A DNA stretch of 64,000 bases from Mycobacteroides salmoniphilum (lineage in GTDB: Bacteria; Actinomycetota; Actinomycetes; Mycobacteriales; Mycobacteriaceae), in the NCBI RefSeq assembly GCF_004924335.1, contig NZ_CP024633.1:1178001-1242000 (forward strand). Direction: 5' to 3'. Position numbers and translations under genes: made by a program. Shown here in pieces: positions 1 through 10,681 of this stretch. Numbering within the stretch: the first letter of the stretch is position 1; each line of letters starts with the position of its first letter. The notes under the pieces are model-generated. The model did no database searches. It was given only the letters and a program-made list of their open reading frames with translations, and had not been told where the DNA came from.

Positions 1-868
1 CAAGGGCGATGCCGATGCCTTCTCACTGTCGGCCGAGGAGGTGGGTGACCGGGCGTGGGAGGCATATGTCGCCGGTGCCACCGAGGTCTGCATGCAGGGC
101 GGTATTGACCCGGAGCTGCCCGCAACCGGGTACGCGGATCTCGTGCGCGCCATCAAGAAGCGGGTGCCCAGCATGCACGTGCACGCCTTCAGCCCGATGG
201 AGATCGTCAATGGCGCCTCCAAGGGCGGTCAGAGCGTCCGCGAATGGTTGACCGAGCTGCGTGCCGCGGGTCTGGACACCATCCCGGGCACCGCTGCCGA
301 GATCCTCGACGACGAGATTCGGTGGGTGCTCACCAAGGGCAAGCTGCCGGCATCCGAATGGATCGATGTCATCAGCACCGCACACGAGGTGGGGCTGCGC
401 TCCAGCTCAACCATGATGTACGGGCACGTCGATACGCCCAAGCACTGGGTGGGACATCTGCGGGTCCTCGCCGGAATTCAGGACCGCACAGGCGGGTTCA
501 CCGAGTTTGTACCGCTGCCGTTCGTGCACCAGAGCGCCCCGCTGTACCTGGCGGGTGCCGCGCGCCCCGGGCCGACCAACCGGGACAATCGCGCGGTGCA
601 CGCGCTGGCGCGCATCATGTTGCACGGGCGTATCCACAACATCCAGACCAGCTGGGTCAAGCTCGGTATCGATGGCACGCGGGCCATGCTCGAAGGCGGC
701 GCCAATGATCTCGGCGGCACCCTCATGGAGGAGACCATCTCCCGGATGGCCGGCTCCGAACACGGATCCGCCAAGACCATTGCCGAACTGGAGGAGATCG
801 CCGAAGGCATCGGACGGCCCGCGGTGGAACGCACCACGACGTACTCGCGGCGGCCGTCCGCCGCGTAG
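1..868 (+). CDS. fbiC: FbiC, F420 chromophore (FO) synthase, C-terminal CofH part (5' truncated by window)
   Basis: The reading frame is open from base 2 to the TAG at 866-868 and gives the last 288 residues of a protein of roughly 850. FbiC joins two radical-SAM halves, CofG and CofH, that make 7,8-didemethyl-8-hydroxy-5-deazariboflavin from tyrosine and 5-amino-6-ribitylaminouracil, for coenzyme F420. The visible part matches the CofH half: [12 protein letters not shown], then [20 protein letters not shown] and the C-terminal [13 protein letters not shown] block. The CofH CxxxCxxC cluster motif should lie just upstream of the window, since the first visible residues ([14 protein letters not shown]) normally follow it closely. 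A full-length gene is likely but cannot be confirmed here. Confidence 0.95.
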   Translation, partial: KGDADAFSLSAEEVGDRAWEAYVAGATEVCMQGGIDPELPATGYADLVRAIKKRVPSMHVHAFSPMEIVNGASKGGQSVREWLTELRAAGLDTIPGTAAEILDDEIRWVLTKGKLPASEWIDVISTAHEVGLRSSSTMMYGHVDTPKHWVGHLRVLAGIQDRTGGFTEFVPLPFVHQSAPLYLAGAARPGPTNRDNRAVHALARIMLHGRIHNIQTSWVKLGIDGTRAMLEGGANDLGGTLMEETISRMAGSEHGSAKTIAELEEIAEGIGRPAVERTTTYSRRPSAA

Positions 869-909
869 GGCAGGTGTGGATTTCGGCTGTGGGCTGCCGC
901 TGATGGCGG

Positions 910-915
910 TAGCCT
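910..915 (+). promoter_or_regulatory. -10 element for the 925 gene
   Basis: TAGCCT lies 9 nt before the ATG at 925. It fits the mycobacterial TANNNT -10 consensus with a leaderless or very short leader. No -35 was identified. Confidence 0.4.
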
Positions 916-924
916 CGTGCCCTG

Positions 925-1368
925 ATGACCAGTAACCCGCCCGACGAGGAGTCGATGCCGCCGACGACCCAGCGGCCATTGGATCCGCCCGCGTCCGCAT
1001 ACTCCGAGGCGGATGATTCCGAGATTTCCGTCGGTAATCGCTCATGGCGCTGGGTGTGGATCGTCTGCGCGGTTGCGGGCGTGGCCATTGCGGTGGCGCT
1101 GGTCCTAGCCCTGCTGGAGGTCGACAAGGCCGAGGAGCCGGCGACACCGGCCCCGGCGACGTCGACAACCGAACATCCTTCTGCGCCAAGTAGTTTGGTG
1201 CCGGTAGCGCCGCCGCCCCAGACGGTGATCAGTACCGTCATCGAAACCACGGTGGTGGTGGAGACGCCCGCGCCGGTAGCGCCGCCTGAGGTGGTGCCGA
1301 CGCGTCCGGAGGAGGGGCGGCTGTGCCACGAGTTGCACCCGCGCCGGGATTGCGAGGGGTACCGGTAA
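925..1368 (+). CDS. Single-pass membrane protein, Pro/Thr-rich, Cys-containing C-terminus (paralogue of the 2822 gene)
   Basis: This 147-residue protein has three parts: an acidic cytoplasmic N-terminus of about 45 residues, one strongly hydrophobic helix (WVWIVCAVAGVAIAVALVLAL), and an extracytoplasmic Pro/Thr/Val-rich stretch. It ends in a compact CHELHPRRDCEGYR tail. The same plan and tail (CRQMHPHRWCNGYR) recur in the gene at 2822, so the two are paralogues, and the paired cysteines may form a disulfide. No enzymatic motif is visible and I do not recognise a function. It precedes an MspA-family gene on the same strand. The ATG start is supported by a -10-like TAGCCT 9 nt upstream. Confidence 0.75.
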   Translation: MTSNPPDEESMPPTTQRPLDPPASAYSEADDSEISVGNRSWRWVWIVCAVAGVAIAVALVLALLEVDKAEEPATPAPATSTTEHPSAPSSLVPVAPPPQTVISTVIETTVVVETPAPVAPPEVVPTRPEEGRLCHELHPRRDCEGYR

Positions 1369-1421
1369 GTTGACGGTCTCTGTCCGCACCTGACTGACTG
1401 GATGGCGCTGGGTTAACTCCG

Positions 1422-2087
1422 GTGTTCGGTTTGGGCATCGTGATGTGCGTGATTGCCCGACTCATAGCGACAAGTTTGATCGTTGCCATGCTTGGGCTCC
1501 TGGCAGCCGTCCCGGCTACCGCAGAGCCGAGAGAAATGGCGCCACAGTCGTATTCGCGGACTACTCGGGATGGCTGGCAGCTGCAGATTCGGCTCGAGAA
1601 TGAACGCGTTAACCCGGTGCCCAATCTGGCGTCGGCAACCAACTCGCGCGAGGCATTCATCACCCTCTCGGGCACCGCGACCGCGACCGGCGGCACCAAC
1701 CCCATCACCGACAGCCTCTTCGTCATCGGATATCAGCTCGGTTGCCAGTCCGATGTGTCCTCGGGATTGCAGCTGGGCGGGTCAGCAGGTATCGCGCCGT
1801 CGGTAAGCCTTGGGGTGGCGCCCACGCCGTCGGTAGGAGTCGGTGGTAGTGCGGGCGTCAGCGGATTTGTGCAGACCGTGGTGCAGCCGGGCGTCATCGT
1901 CAACCTGCCGATGGCCAATATGGTGCTCTCTCATGGTGGTACGGGTGCGCTGGACTTGGACAACGTGCACGTAAAGGCCGACGCCTGCGGTGGCGATGTG
2001 ACGATCCGTTCGTTCGCATCGTTGCGCGCATCGACCGAGACCGGCCACACCGAGTTCGCGATCTACGGCGACCCGATCAAGATCTGA
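1422..2087 (+). CDS. MspA-family secreted protein (porin-like, non-canonical)
   Basis: The protein has 221 residues and a clear signal peptide ending near AVPATA/EPRE. The mature part follows the MspA-family pattern: a repeated GYQLGC segment with GLQLG, a VVQPGVIVNLPM strand, and a C-terminal IRSFASLRASTETG...YGDPIKI block. Classical MspA forms an octameric outer-membrane porin. This member carries mature-part cysteines that MspA lacks and a Gly/Ser/Val-rich central insert around residues 120-150, so true porin activity is uncertain. The start may be GTG 1422 or, in the same frame, ATG 1443; both keep the signal peptide. Its TGA overlaps the next ATG by one base (TGATG), so the next two genes are probably translationally coupled to it. 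Confidence 0.8.
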   Translation: MFGLGIVMCVIARLIATSLIVAMLGLLAAVPATAEPREMAPQSYSRTTRDGWQLQIRLENERVNPVPNLASATNSREAFITLSGTATATGGTNPITDSLFVIGYQLGCQSDVSSGLQLGGSAGIAPSVSLGVAPTPSVGVGGSAGVSGFVQTVVQPGVIVNLPMANMVLSHGGTGALDLDNVHVKADACGGDVTIRSFASLRASTETGHTEFAIYGDPIKI

Positions 2088-2386
2088 TGATGAAATTCGT
2101 CTGTGCCGCAACGATCTTGATGTGCTCGCTAGGTGCGGCGCCGGTGGCCCTGGCGGACCCGCCGCCGGTTAACCCGATGCCTGCCGTACCCGTGGCAGTA
2201 CCCGGTGGGACGCCCAACTATGCGGCCACTGCCTCACAGCCACCCTTCGGATTGTCCCCGGCATCGCCGCGCGGAGCTCGGATCTCCGCCGGCGTCGATT
2301 CCGGGTACACCGCCCGCATCGGTGCCGGGATGACCGCCGGGCAGTTGGAGGACCCTCGCGGCATGACCGAAGGAGCAATACCGTGA
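2087..2386 (+). CDS. Small secreted Pro-rich protein (paralogue 1)
   Basis: The 99-residue product has a signal peptide (KFVCAATILMCSLGAAPVALA) followed by a mature peptide rich in Pro, Ala and Gly. The mature part includes RGARISAGVD, also found in the next gene as RGPRISAGVD, so the two are tandem paralogues. No cysteine remains in the mature part and no known domain is recognised. It overlaps the MspA-family stop by one base at its start and the next gene by four bases (GTGA) at its end, the tightest form of operon coupling. A cell-envelope partner of the MspA-like protein is possible, but only from context. Confidence 0.7.
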   Translation: MMKFVCAATILMCSLGAAPVALADPPPVNPMPAVPVAVPGGTPNYAATASQPPFGLSPASPRGARISAGVDSGYTARIGAGMTAGQLEDPRGMTEGAIP

Positions 2387-2685
2387 TCAGAACACTTTGT
2401 GTAGTAACGATTGTCGTGGGACTTGCGGTCGGTCTCGCCGTGCCCGCCACGGCGGCACCGCCGCCGCCGAACCCGGCGCCCTACAACCCGGTCTTTGTGC
2501 CCGGTCAGCTGCCCGCGCTGCGACCGTCGCGCGGTACTCAACTACCGGTGCTGATGTCGGGCCCGTCACGTGGTCCCAGGATTTCGGCCGGTGTGGATGG
2601 CGTCGCGGTGCCGGGTGGAGTGAAACCGGGTGTCGGGGTGGGAGACGGGAAGTTGGAAAGCCCGACCGGCGCGCCGCCGCGGTAA
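2383..2685 (+). CDS. Small secreted Pro-rich protein (paralogue 2)
   Basis: The 100-residue product has a signal peptide ending near VPATAA, then PPPPNPAPYNPVFVPGQLP and the shared RGPRISAGVD motif, and a Gly/Val-rich tail (GGVKPGVGVGDGKLESP). It repeats the plan of the preceding gene: signal peptide, Pro-rich segment, RISAGVD motif, then a G..L..P tail. The GTG start overlaps the upstream TGA by four bases. No enzymatic function is visible. Conservation of both copies in one coupled operon suggests the pair acts together outside the membrane. Confidence 0.7.
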   Translation: MIRTLCVVTIVVGLAVGLAVPATAAPPPPNPAPYNPVFVPGQLPALRPSRGTQLPVLMSGPSRGPRISAGVDGVAVPGGVKPGVGVGDGKLESPTGAPPR

Positions 2686-2821
2686 CTCGCCCGCACGGCG
2701 CCCAAGTATTTGGCAGCTGCATCCCAGCGGTACTTCAGATTCGCTCGCTACCATCGCGGGCATCCGGCGCCATCGGCTCGGTATGTGATCGAGCGATGAC
2801 AGCCACGGAGGTGCCGACGGA

Positions 2822-3268
2822 ATGCCGCCACGCGAGCCCGCCAATACCGAAGAGACGATGCGGGCCTGGGGAATGTCGGGTGATGCCGGAGAGGACCCCA
2901 CCCGATTGATTCCGGTTGTCCCACAGTCCGGTGGTCATGCTCGGCAGGTGTGGATCATCGGCGTGACCGTGGCTGCCGGTGTGGCCGTGCTGATTGCTCT
3001 GGGCTTTCTGCTTCTTGGTCCGCAGAAAGCAACGACGCCGCCACTCGTCCCTATCACCTCGACGACGACGCCTTCGGTGTCGCCGTCCCCATCAGCTGCG
3101 CCGACGGAGACTGTTACGGAGACGGTTACGGCAACGACCTACGTCCCGGTCCCGGCGATCACGCCCACAACCGACGCACCGCCCAGCAGCACGCCGGCGG
3201 ACCCGAGCCATGTCTGGAGGACGTGTCGCCAGATGCATCCGCACCGTTGGTGTAACGGGTATCGGTAG
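2822..3268 (+). CDS. Single-pass membrane protein, Thr/Pro-rich (paralogue of the 925 gene)
   Basis: The 148-residue product has a cytoplasmic N-terminus of about 40 residues, one transmembrane helix (VWIIGVTVAAGVAVLIALGFLLL) and a Thr/Pro/Ser-rich extracytoplasmic stalk with repeated ETVTETVTATT. It ends in CRQMHPHRWCNGYR, closely like the tail of the 925 gene. A good ribosome site (CGGAGGTG) precedes ATG 2822. The two paralogues bracket the MspA-family operon. The low-complexity stalk may be glycosylated, as mycobacterial Thr/Pro stalks can be (inference). Function unknown. Confidence 0.75.
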   Translation: MPPREPANTEETMRAWGMSGDAGEDPTRLIPVVPQSGGHARQVWIIGVTVAAGVAVLIALGFLLLGPQKATTPPLVPITSTTTPSVSPSPSAAPTETVTETVTATTYVPVPAITPTTDAPPSSTPADPSHVWRTCRQMHPHRWCNGYR

Positions 3269-3280
3269 CCGACCAAGCAG

Positions 3281-5858
<2,578 letters not shown>

Positions 5859-5889
5859 GGCAGCATGCTGACACGAAACGGGACCCCTA

Positions 5890-5903
5890 TGCAACTTGTT
5901 GCA
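5890..5903. promoter_or_regulatory. Perfect palindrome, candidate PadR operator 1
   Basis: TGCAACTTGTTGCA is a perfect 14-bp palindrome 32 bp upstream of the PadR start. Related half-sites follow (GTGCAAC). PadR proteins usually bind such short dyads next to their own gene. Confidence 0.55.
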
Positions 5904-5928
5904 GTGCAACAGTCTGCATAGCGCGTCC

Positions 5929-5952
5929 AGTTACATGTTGCTACAAGTAACT
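5929..5952. promoter_or_regulatory. Imperfect 24-bp palindrome, candidate PadR operator 2
   Basis: Arms AGTTAC and GTAACT enclose TGT/ACA sub-arms, giving AGTTAC-N-TGT-N-GC-N-ACA-N-GTAACT. TGTnnnnACA resembles the ATGT/ACAT core known for PadR operators. The site lies 50 bp before the first ferredoxin and could control both directions. Confidence 0.55.
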
Positions 5953-6001
5953 GTAACTGGTAGAAACGTGTAATTGGCCGGAGTGCACCAGGGGGTTTCC
6001 C

Positions 6002-6319
6002 GTGACGTATGTGATCGCCGAACCGTGTGTTGACGTGATGGACAAGGCGTGTGTCGAGGAGTGCCCGGTCGATTGCATCTATGAGGGTGCTCGCACGATG
6101 TACATCCATCCGGATGAGTGCACGGATTGCACTGCATGCGAACCGGTTTGCCCGGTGGAGGCGATTTTCTACGAGGACGATGTGCCCGAGGAATGGAGCG
6201 GCTACGTGCGGGCGAACGCCGACTTCTTCGACGGGCTCGATTCGCGGGTCAGCGCGCGCAGGACCGGGAAGATCGATCGTGATGTACCGCTGGTTGCCCA
6301 ACTTGCGCCCAGGGGCTGA
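6002..6319 (+). CDS. 7Fe (3Fe-4S/4Fe-4S) ferredoxin, FdxC paralogue
   Basis: The 105-residue protein shows the full seven-iron pattern. C9, C17 and C50 suit the 3Fe-4S cluster, and C21, C40, C43 and C46 the 4Fe-4S cluster; C25 is the usual extra cysteine. The first 80 residues closely match the next gene, but the tail (RVSARRTGKIDRDVPLVAQLAPRG) differs. The GTG start follows AGGGGG at a good distance. It should carry electrons to redox partners such as P450s or other oxygenases; its partner is not evident. It is a tandem duplicate of fdxC, whereas M. tuberculosis has one gene (Rv1177) here. Confidence 0.9.
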   Translation: MTYVIAEPCVDVMDKACVEECPVDCIYEGARTMYIHPDECTDCTACEPVCPVEAIFYEDDVPEEWSGYVRANADFFDGLDSRVSARRTGKIDRDVPLVAQLAPRG

Positions 6320-6484
6320 GCGCGCCTGCTAGACGCCAAGTCGCGTTAAACCTAAGCTAAAATAACTGTTACCGACGGAAACGGCTAGATTGCCCCGGCG
6401 AGTTAGGACAGCCTGTGTCAAAAGGCGCGTCTGGGGACCGGAATACTGGCGGCAACGCAGGAACTGGACATCGAGGAGAGCTTC

Positions 6485-6811
6485 GTGACCTACACGATCG
6501 CGGAACCGTGCGTCGACGTTATGGACAAGGCATGTATCGAAGAATGCCCCGTCGACTGCATCTATGAGGGTGGGCGCATGCTCTACATCCACCCCGACGA
6601 ATGTGTGGACTGCGGTGCTTGCGAGCCGGTATGCCCCGTGGAGGCCATCTTCTATGAGGACGATGTGCCGGATCAGTGGACCGGTTACATCCAGGGCAAC
6701 GCCGACTTCTTCGTGGACCTGGGCTCGCCCGGCGGTGCCGCGAAGGTCGGCAAGACCGAGTACGACCCGCCGTCGGTCAAGGAGCTTCCGCCCATGGGTG
6801 AAGGACACTGA
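6485..6811 (+). CDS. fdxC: 7Fe ferredoxin FdxC
   Basis: The 108-residue protein has C9, C17, C21, C25, C40, C43, C46 and C50 in the seven-iron arrangement, plus the FdxC-type tail ([18 protein letters not shown]). GTG 6485 follows GAGGAG by six bases. This copy, not the upstream one, matches FdxC of M. tuberculosis (Rv1177) in its C-terminus. It lies 165 bp after its paralogue, which leaves room for its own promoter, and 26 bp before the aminotransferase gene, an adjacency conserved in M. tuberculosis (Rv1177-Rv1178). Role: soluble low-potential electron carrier in the cytosol. Confidence 0.92.
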   Translation: MTYTIAEPCVDVMDKACIEECPVDCIYEGGRMLYIHPDECVDCGACEPVCPVEAIFYEDDVPDQWTGYIQGNADFFVDLGSPGGAAKVGKTEYDPPSVKELPPMGEGH

Positions 6812-6837
6812 GTTCGCCGTCTGAGTCGCGACTGCGC

Positions 6838-7935
6838 ATGTCGGCTGTGTCGTCTCGGCTGCCGGAGTTTCCGTGGGACACCATCGCCGATGCCAAGGCG
6901 ACGGCTGCGGCGCACCCCGAAGGAATCGTTGACCTTTCGGTCGGTACCCCTGTGGACAGCGTGGCACCGCTGATTCGCGATGCGCTCGCCGCGGGCAGCG
7001 ACCTTCCGGGATATCCGGCGACCGCCGGCACACCCGCATTGCGGCAGGCAATCCGCGACGCGGTGTCGCGGCGCTACGGCATCGTTGCGCCTGCCGACAA
7101 TGCCGTGTTGCCGGTCATCGGCACCAAGGAGCTCATCGCGTGGCTGCCGACCCTGCTGGGGTTGGGCGCCGATGATCTGATCGTCATCCCCGAATTGGCA
7201 TACCCCACCTATGAAGTGGGCGCACGGCTGGCCGGTGTACCGACGGTCCGGGCGGACTCGCTGACACAGTTGGGGCCGCAGCGCCCTTCCGTGATCTACC
7301 TCAATTCGCCCAGCAATCCGACGGGCGCGGTACTCCCGGTCGAGCATCTGCGCAAGGTCGTCGAGTGGGCGCGCGAGCGCGGCGCCCTCGTGGTTTCCGA
7401 TGAGTGCTACCTGGGCCTGGGGTGGGACGCGGAGCCGGTGTCGGTGCTTGATCCTCGGGTCTGCGATGGCGATACCGCCGGGTTGTTGGCCGTGCACTCG
7501 CTGTCCAAGACGTCGTCGCTGGCGGGATATCGGGCCGGGTTCGTGCTGGGTGACGCATCCGTGGTCGGTGAGCTGCTCGCGGTGCGCAAGCATGCGGGGA
7601 TGATGGTGCCGGGGCCGGTGCAGGCGGCGATGACCGCCGCGCTGAGCGAGGATGATCATCAGCGCGACCAGCGCGCACGCTATGAGAGTCGCCGCGGCAG
7701 GCTCTCGAAGGCTTTGACCGGCAATGGATTCCGAATCGACCACTCCGAGGCGGGCCTGTACCTCTGGGCCACCCGGGGTGGCTCCTGTGATGACGCGCTG
7801 GCATATCTGGCGCAGCGCGGGATTCTGGTGGCACCCGGACGGTTCTACGGACCGCGTGGCAAGGAACATGTGCGGGTGGCCCTCACCGCCACCGATGAGC
7901 GCATCGACGCCGCTGTCGCGCGGCTTATCGACTAG
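6838..7935 (+). CDS. dapC: Succinyldiaminopimelate aminotransferase (class I/II PLP enzyme)
   Basis: The 365-residue fold-type I aminotransferase has NPTG at about 160-163 and the PLP lysine at about 224 in SLSKTSSLAGYRAG. This is the actinobacterial DapC-type enzyme that transaminates N-succinyl-2-amino-6-ketopimelate with glutamate in lysine and meso-diaminopimelate synthesis. The M. tuberculosis counterpart is Rv1178, next to fdxC as here. The other succinylase-branch genes, dapD and dapE, lie at 12.6-14.7 kb, supporting the assignment. Substrate specificity within the family cannot be proved from sequence alone. The ATG at 6838 has no strong ribosome site. Confidence 0.85.
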   Translation: MSAVSSRLPEFPWDTIADAKATAAAHPEGIVDLSVGTPVDSVAPLIRDALAAGSDLPGYPATAGTPALRQAIRDAVSRRYGIVAPADNAVLPVIGTKELIAWLPTLLGLGADDLIVIPELAYPTYEVGARLAGVPTVRADSLTQLGPQRPSVIYLNSPSNPTGAVLPVEHLRKVVEWARERGALVVSDECYLGLGWDAEPVSVLDPRVCDGDTAGLLAVHSLSKTSSLAGYRAGFVLGDASVVGELLAVRKHAGMMVPGPVQAAMTAALSEDDHQRDQRARYESRRGRLSKALTGNGFRIDHSEAGLYLWATRGGSCDDALAYLAQRGILVAPGRFYGPRGKEHVRVALTATDERIDAAVARLID

Positions 7936-7978
7936 TCGCACTGAGCGTCGAAGACTCGGCCTACCACACGTAACGTCC

Positions 7979-7993
7979 CGCCGGAATTCGGCG
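7979..7993. terminator. Weak hairpin after dapC
   Basis: CGCCG-GAATT-CGGCG forms a 5-bp stem about 45 bp after the dapC stop. There is no T-run, so it may be a terminator or a chance dyad in the rocA leader. Confidence 0.25.
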
Positions 7994-8064
7994 TTACCTG
8001 AGGTTTCGTTGCGCAATCTCCAGATTCCTCGACACCCACGAGGGATCAGGGCGATGCTGGATGC

Positions 8065-9708
8065 ATGGACGCCATCACCACCGTGCCGGCTCCCATCAAC
8101 GAGCCGGTGCTCACGTACGCCCCGAACACTCCCGAACGCGACCGGTTGACCACGGCACTGACCAACCTCGCCGCGACGCCCATCGACCTGCCGCACGTTA
8201 TCGGCGGCGCTCGCCGAATGAGTGACGGTGAACGCATCGATGTGGTGCAGCCGCATAACCACCGCGCCGTGCTGGGGACCGTCACCAACGCGGGTCATGC
8301 CGAGGCCAGCGATGCGGTGGAGGCAGCTATCACTGCCAAAAATGATTGGGCAGCACTGTCTTTCGATGACAGGGCGGCGGTCTTCTTGCGTGCCGCCGAT
8401 CTGTTGTCGGGGTCGTGGCGAGCCACCCTCAACGCCGCGACCATGCTCGGGCAGTCGAAGACCGCCTACCAGGCCGAGATCGATGCGGCCTGCGAGCTGG
8501 CCGACTTCTGGCGGTTCAACGTGCAGTTCGCGCGACATATCCTGGCCGAGCAGCCCAGCAGCGGCGGCGGCGCGTGGAATCGGATGGAGTACCGCCCACT
8601 GGAGGGCTTTGTCTACGCCATCACGCCCTTCAACTTCACCGCGATTGCGGGAAACCTACCCACGGCCCCAGCGCTTTTGGGAAACACCGTGGTGTGGAAG
8701 CCATCCATCACTCAGGCCTTCGCCGCACATTTCACCCTGGAGCTACTTGAGGCTGCTGGACTACCGGCCGGGGTCATCAACCTGCTCAACGGAGACGGGA
8801 TTGCGGTATCCGATGTGGCGCTTGCCGATCCACGTCTGGCGGGCATCCATTTCACCGGTTCCACCCGGACATTTCAGCATCTGTGGCGTGAAGTGGGCAC
8901 CAACATCGACAGGTACAACACGTACCCTCGGCTTGTCGGTGAGACCGGCGGCAAGGATTTCGTCGTCGCGCACAGCTCGGCACGTCCGGACGTGTTGCGT
9001 ACCGCGCTTATTCGTGGTGCCTTCGACTACCAGGGGCAGAAGTGTTCCGCGGCCTCCCGCGCTTTCGTGGCCCGATCGGTGTGGGAGCAGATGGGCGATG
9101 AGTTCCTTGATGCGGCGTCCGGGCTGACGTACGGGGACGTCACAGACCTCTCCAACTTCGGTGGTGCCGTCATCGACGAGAAGTCGTTCAAGCGCAACGC
9201 GGCCGCCATCGATCGTGCCAAGAGCGCCGGGGTGACGATCGCGGCGGGAGGCGAATACGACGACAGCGAAGGATATTTCGTCCGGCCCACCGTGCTGCTC
9301 TCGGACGATCCAACCGACGAGGCATTCTCCACCGAGTACTTCGGCCCGATCTTGGCGGTACATGTCTATCCCGACAGCGACTATGAGCGCATCCTCGACG
9401 TGGTGGACACCGGCTCCCGTTACGCGCTTACCGGTGCCGTCATCGCCGATGACCGTCAGGCCGTTCAGGCGGCCAGTGACCGGCTTCGATTCGCGGCCGG
9501 AAACTTCTACATCAACGACAAGCCCACCGGTGCCGTCGTCGGCCAACAGCCCTTCGGAGGTGGCCGGGCGTCGGGCACCAACGACAAAGCCGGGTCGCCG
9601 CTGAATCTGCAGCGCTGGCTGTTGCCGCGATCCATCAAGGAAACATTCGACGCGCCAACAGATTATCGATACCCGCACATGGATGCCGGGGAGCGTGAGG
9701 ATGGCTGA
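8065..9708 (+). CDS. rocA: L-glutamate gamma-semialdehyde (1-pyrroline-5-carboxylate) dehydrogenase
   Basis: The 547-residue aldehyde dehydrogenase has its catalytic cysteine at about 327 (GQKCSAASRAF), the general-base glutamate at about 293 (GETGGKDF) and the P5CDH-type N-terminus. It oxidises glutamate semialdehyde to glutamate with NAD+, the second step of proline catabolism. The next gene is proline dehydrogenase and overlaps it by 8 bases, so the two enzymes are made together; M. tuberculosis Rv1187-Rv1188 has the same order. In other mycobacteria a PucR-like regulator (Rv1186c) lies beside this pair. Here a PucR-family gene is found far away, at 62.4 kb. The 129-bp leader shows no clear operator. 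Confidence 0.95.
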   Translation: MDAITTVPAPINEPVLTYAPNTPERDRLTTALTNLAATPIDLPHVIGGARRMSDGERIDVVQPHNHRAVLGTVTNAGHAEASDAVEAAITAKNDWAALSFDDRAAVFLRAADLLSGSWRATLNAATMLGQSKTAYQAEIDAACELADFWRFNVQFARHILAEQPSSGGGAWNRMEYRPLEGFVYAITPFNFTAIAGNLPTAPALLGNTVVWKPSITQAFAAHFTLELLEAAGLPAGVINLLNGDGIAVSDVALADPRLAGIHFTGSTRTFQHLWREVGTNIDRYNTYPRLVGETGGKDFVVAHSSARPDVLRTALIRGAFDYQGQKCSAASRAFVARSVWEQMGDEFLDAASGLTYGDVTDLSNFGGAVIDEKSFKRNAAAIDRAKSAGVTIAAGGEYDDSEGYFVRPTVLLSDDPTDEAFSTEYFGPILAVHVYPDSDYERILDVVDTGSRYALTGAVIADDRQAVQAASDRLRFAAGNFYINDKPTGAVVGQQPFGGGRASGTNDKAGSPLNLQRWLLPRSIKETFDAPTDYRYPHMDAGEREDG

Positions 9709-10666
9709 ATGGTTCGGCAAAACGGCCAGGCCCGCCATCTTGGCGGCCAGTAGGTCGGTACGGCTGCGACACGCCGCCGAACGGATGCCGTTGACGCGGC
9801 AGGTGGTGCGTCGTTTCGTGCCGGGTGAATCTCAGGACGATGTGCTCATGGCCAGTACCGCGCTGCTCGATTCCGGGCGGTCCATCTCGATTGATTACCT
9901 CGGTGAGGACACCACCGATATCGGACAAGCGACCCGTACCGTGTCGGCCTATCTGTCACTGCTGGACGCGTTGGCACGGCGCAGCGACACCGTGCACACC
10001 GGCGTGCGCCCGCTGGAAATCTCGCTGAAACTCTCCGCGTTGGGGCAGGCTCTACCGCGCGATGGGGAACAGATAGCCCTGGAGAACGCACAGCTCTTGT
10101 GTGCCAAGGCCGATCAGGCCGGGGTGTGGGTTACCGTCGATGCCGAGGACCACACCACGACGGATTCGACCCTGAGCATCGTGCGCGAGCTGCGCGCCGA
10201 CTTCCCGTGGCTGGGTACCGTGCTCCAGGCTTACCTGAAACGCACGTACACAGACTGCGCCGACCTGTCAGGTAAAGGCTCGCGCATTCGGTTGTGTAAG
10301 GGGGCCTACGACGAGCCCGAGTCGGTCGCGTACCGAGACCCCGAGGACGTCGATGTCGCCTACTTGCGCTGTCTACGCGTGTTGATGGAGGGGGACGGGT
10401 ACCCCATGGTGGCCTCACACGATCCCGCCATCGTCGATGCCGCGAGTCTGATGGCTCGCGAGACGGGCAGAGGTCCGGGCGATTACGAGTACCAGATGCT
10501 CTATGGGATTCGCGATGCCGAACAGCGCCGTCTCGCCGGCGAGGGACACCACGTGCGCGTGTACGTGCCCTTTGGCGAGGAGTGGTACGGGTACTTCGTG
10601 CGGCGCATTGCCGAGCGGCCCGCCAACATGACCTTCTTCCTGCGCGCACTGGTTTCCGGAGGCTAG
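9701..10666 (+). CDS. pruB: Proline dehydrogenase (monofunctional)
   Basis: The 321-residue flavoenzyme has the PRODH TIM-barrel motifs: SISIDYLGEDTT near the N-terminus, RLCKGAYDEPESVAYR in the middle and the C-terminal YVPFGEEWYGYFVRRIAERPAN that closes on proline. It oxidises proline to P5C and passes electrons through FAD to the quinone pool. I chose ATG 9701, which overlaps the rocA stop by 8 bases. An in-frame ATG at 9683 would add six residues. Counterpart: Rv1188. Confidence 0.92.
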   Translation: MAEWFGKTARPAILAASRSVRLRHAAERMPLTRQVVRRFVPGESQDDVLMASTALLDSGRSISIDYLGEDTTDIGQATRTVSAYLSLLDALARRSDTVHTGVRPLEISLKLSALGQALPRDGEQIALENAQLLCAKADQAGVWVTVDAEDHTTTDSTLSIVRELRADFPWLGTVLQAYLKRTYTDCADLSGKGSRIRLCKGAYDEPESVAYRDPEDVDVAYLRCLRVLMEGDGYPMVASHDPAIVDAASLMARETGRGPGDYEYQMLYGIRDAEQRRLAGEGHHVRVYVPFGEEWYGYFVRRIAERPANMTFFLRALVSGG

Positions 10667-10669
10667 CTT

Positions 10670-10675
10670 TAGGCT
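10670..10675 (+). promoter_or_regulatory. -10 element, leaderless fadD36 promoter
   Basis: TAGGCT followed by exactly 6 nt and ATG 10682. It fits TANNNT with transcription starting at or next to the start codon. Confidence 0.55.
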
Positions 10676-10681
10676 GGCTTC

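Noticed and set aside
6345..6369. IdeR-like iron box between the two ferredoxins
   Set aside because: The best alignment to the 19-bp consensus matches only about 12 positions and lacks the second half-site.
6685..8538. Long open frame on the minus strand (about 617 codons)
   Set aside because: It runs antisense across fdxC, dapC and rocA, has low-complexity Arg/Gly/His composition and no recognisable domain. High GC produces such frames opposite real genes.
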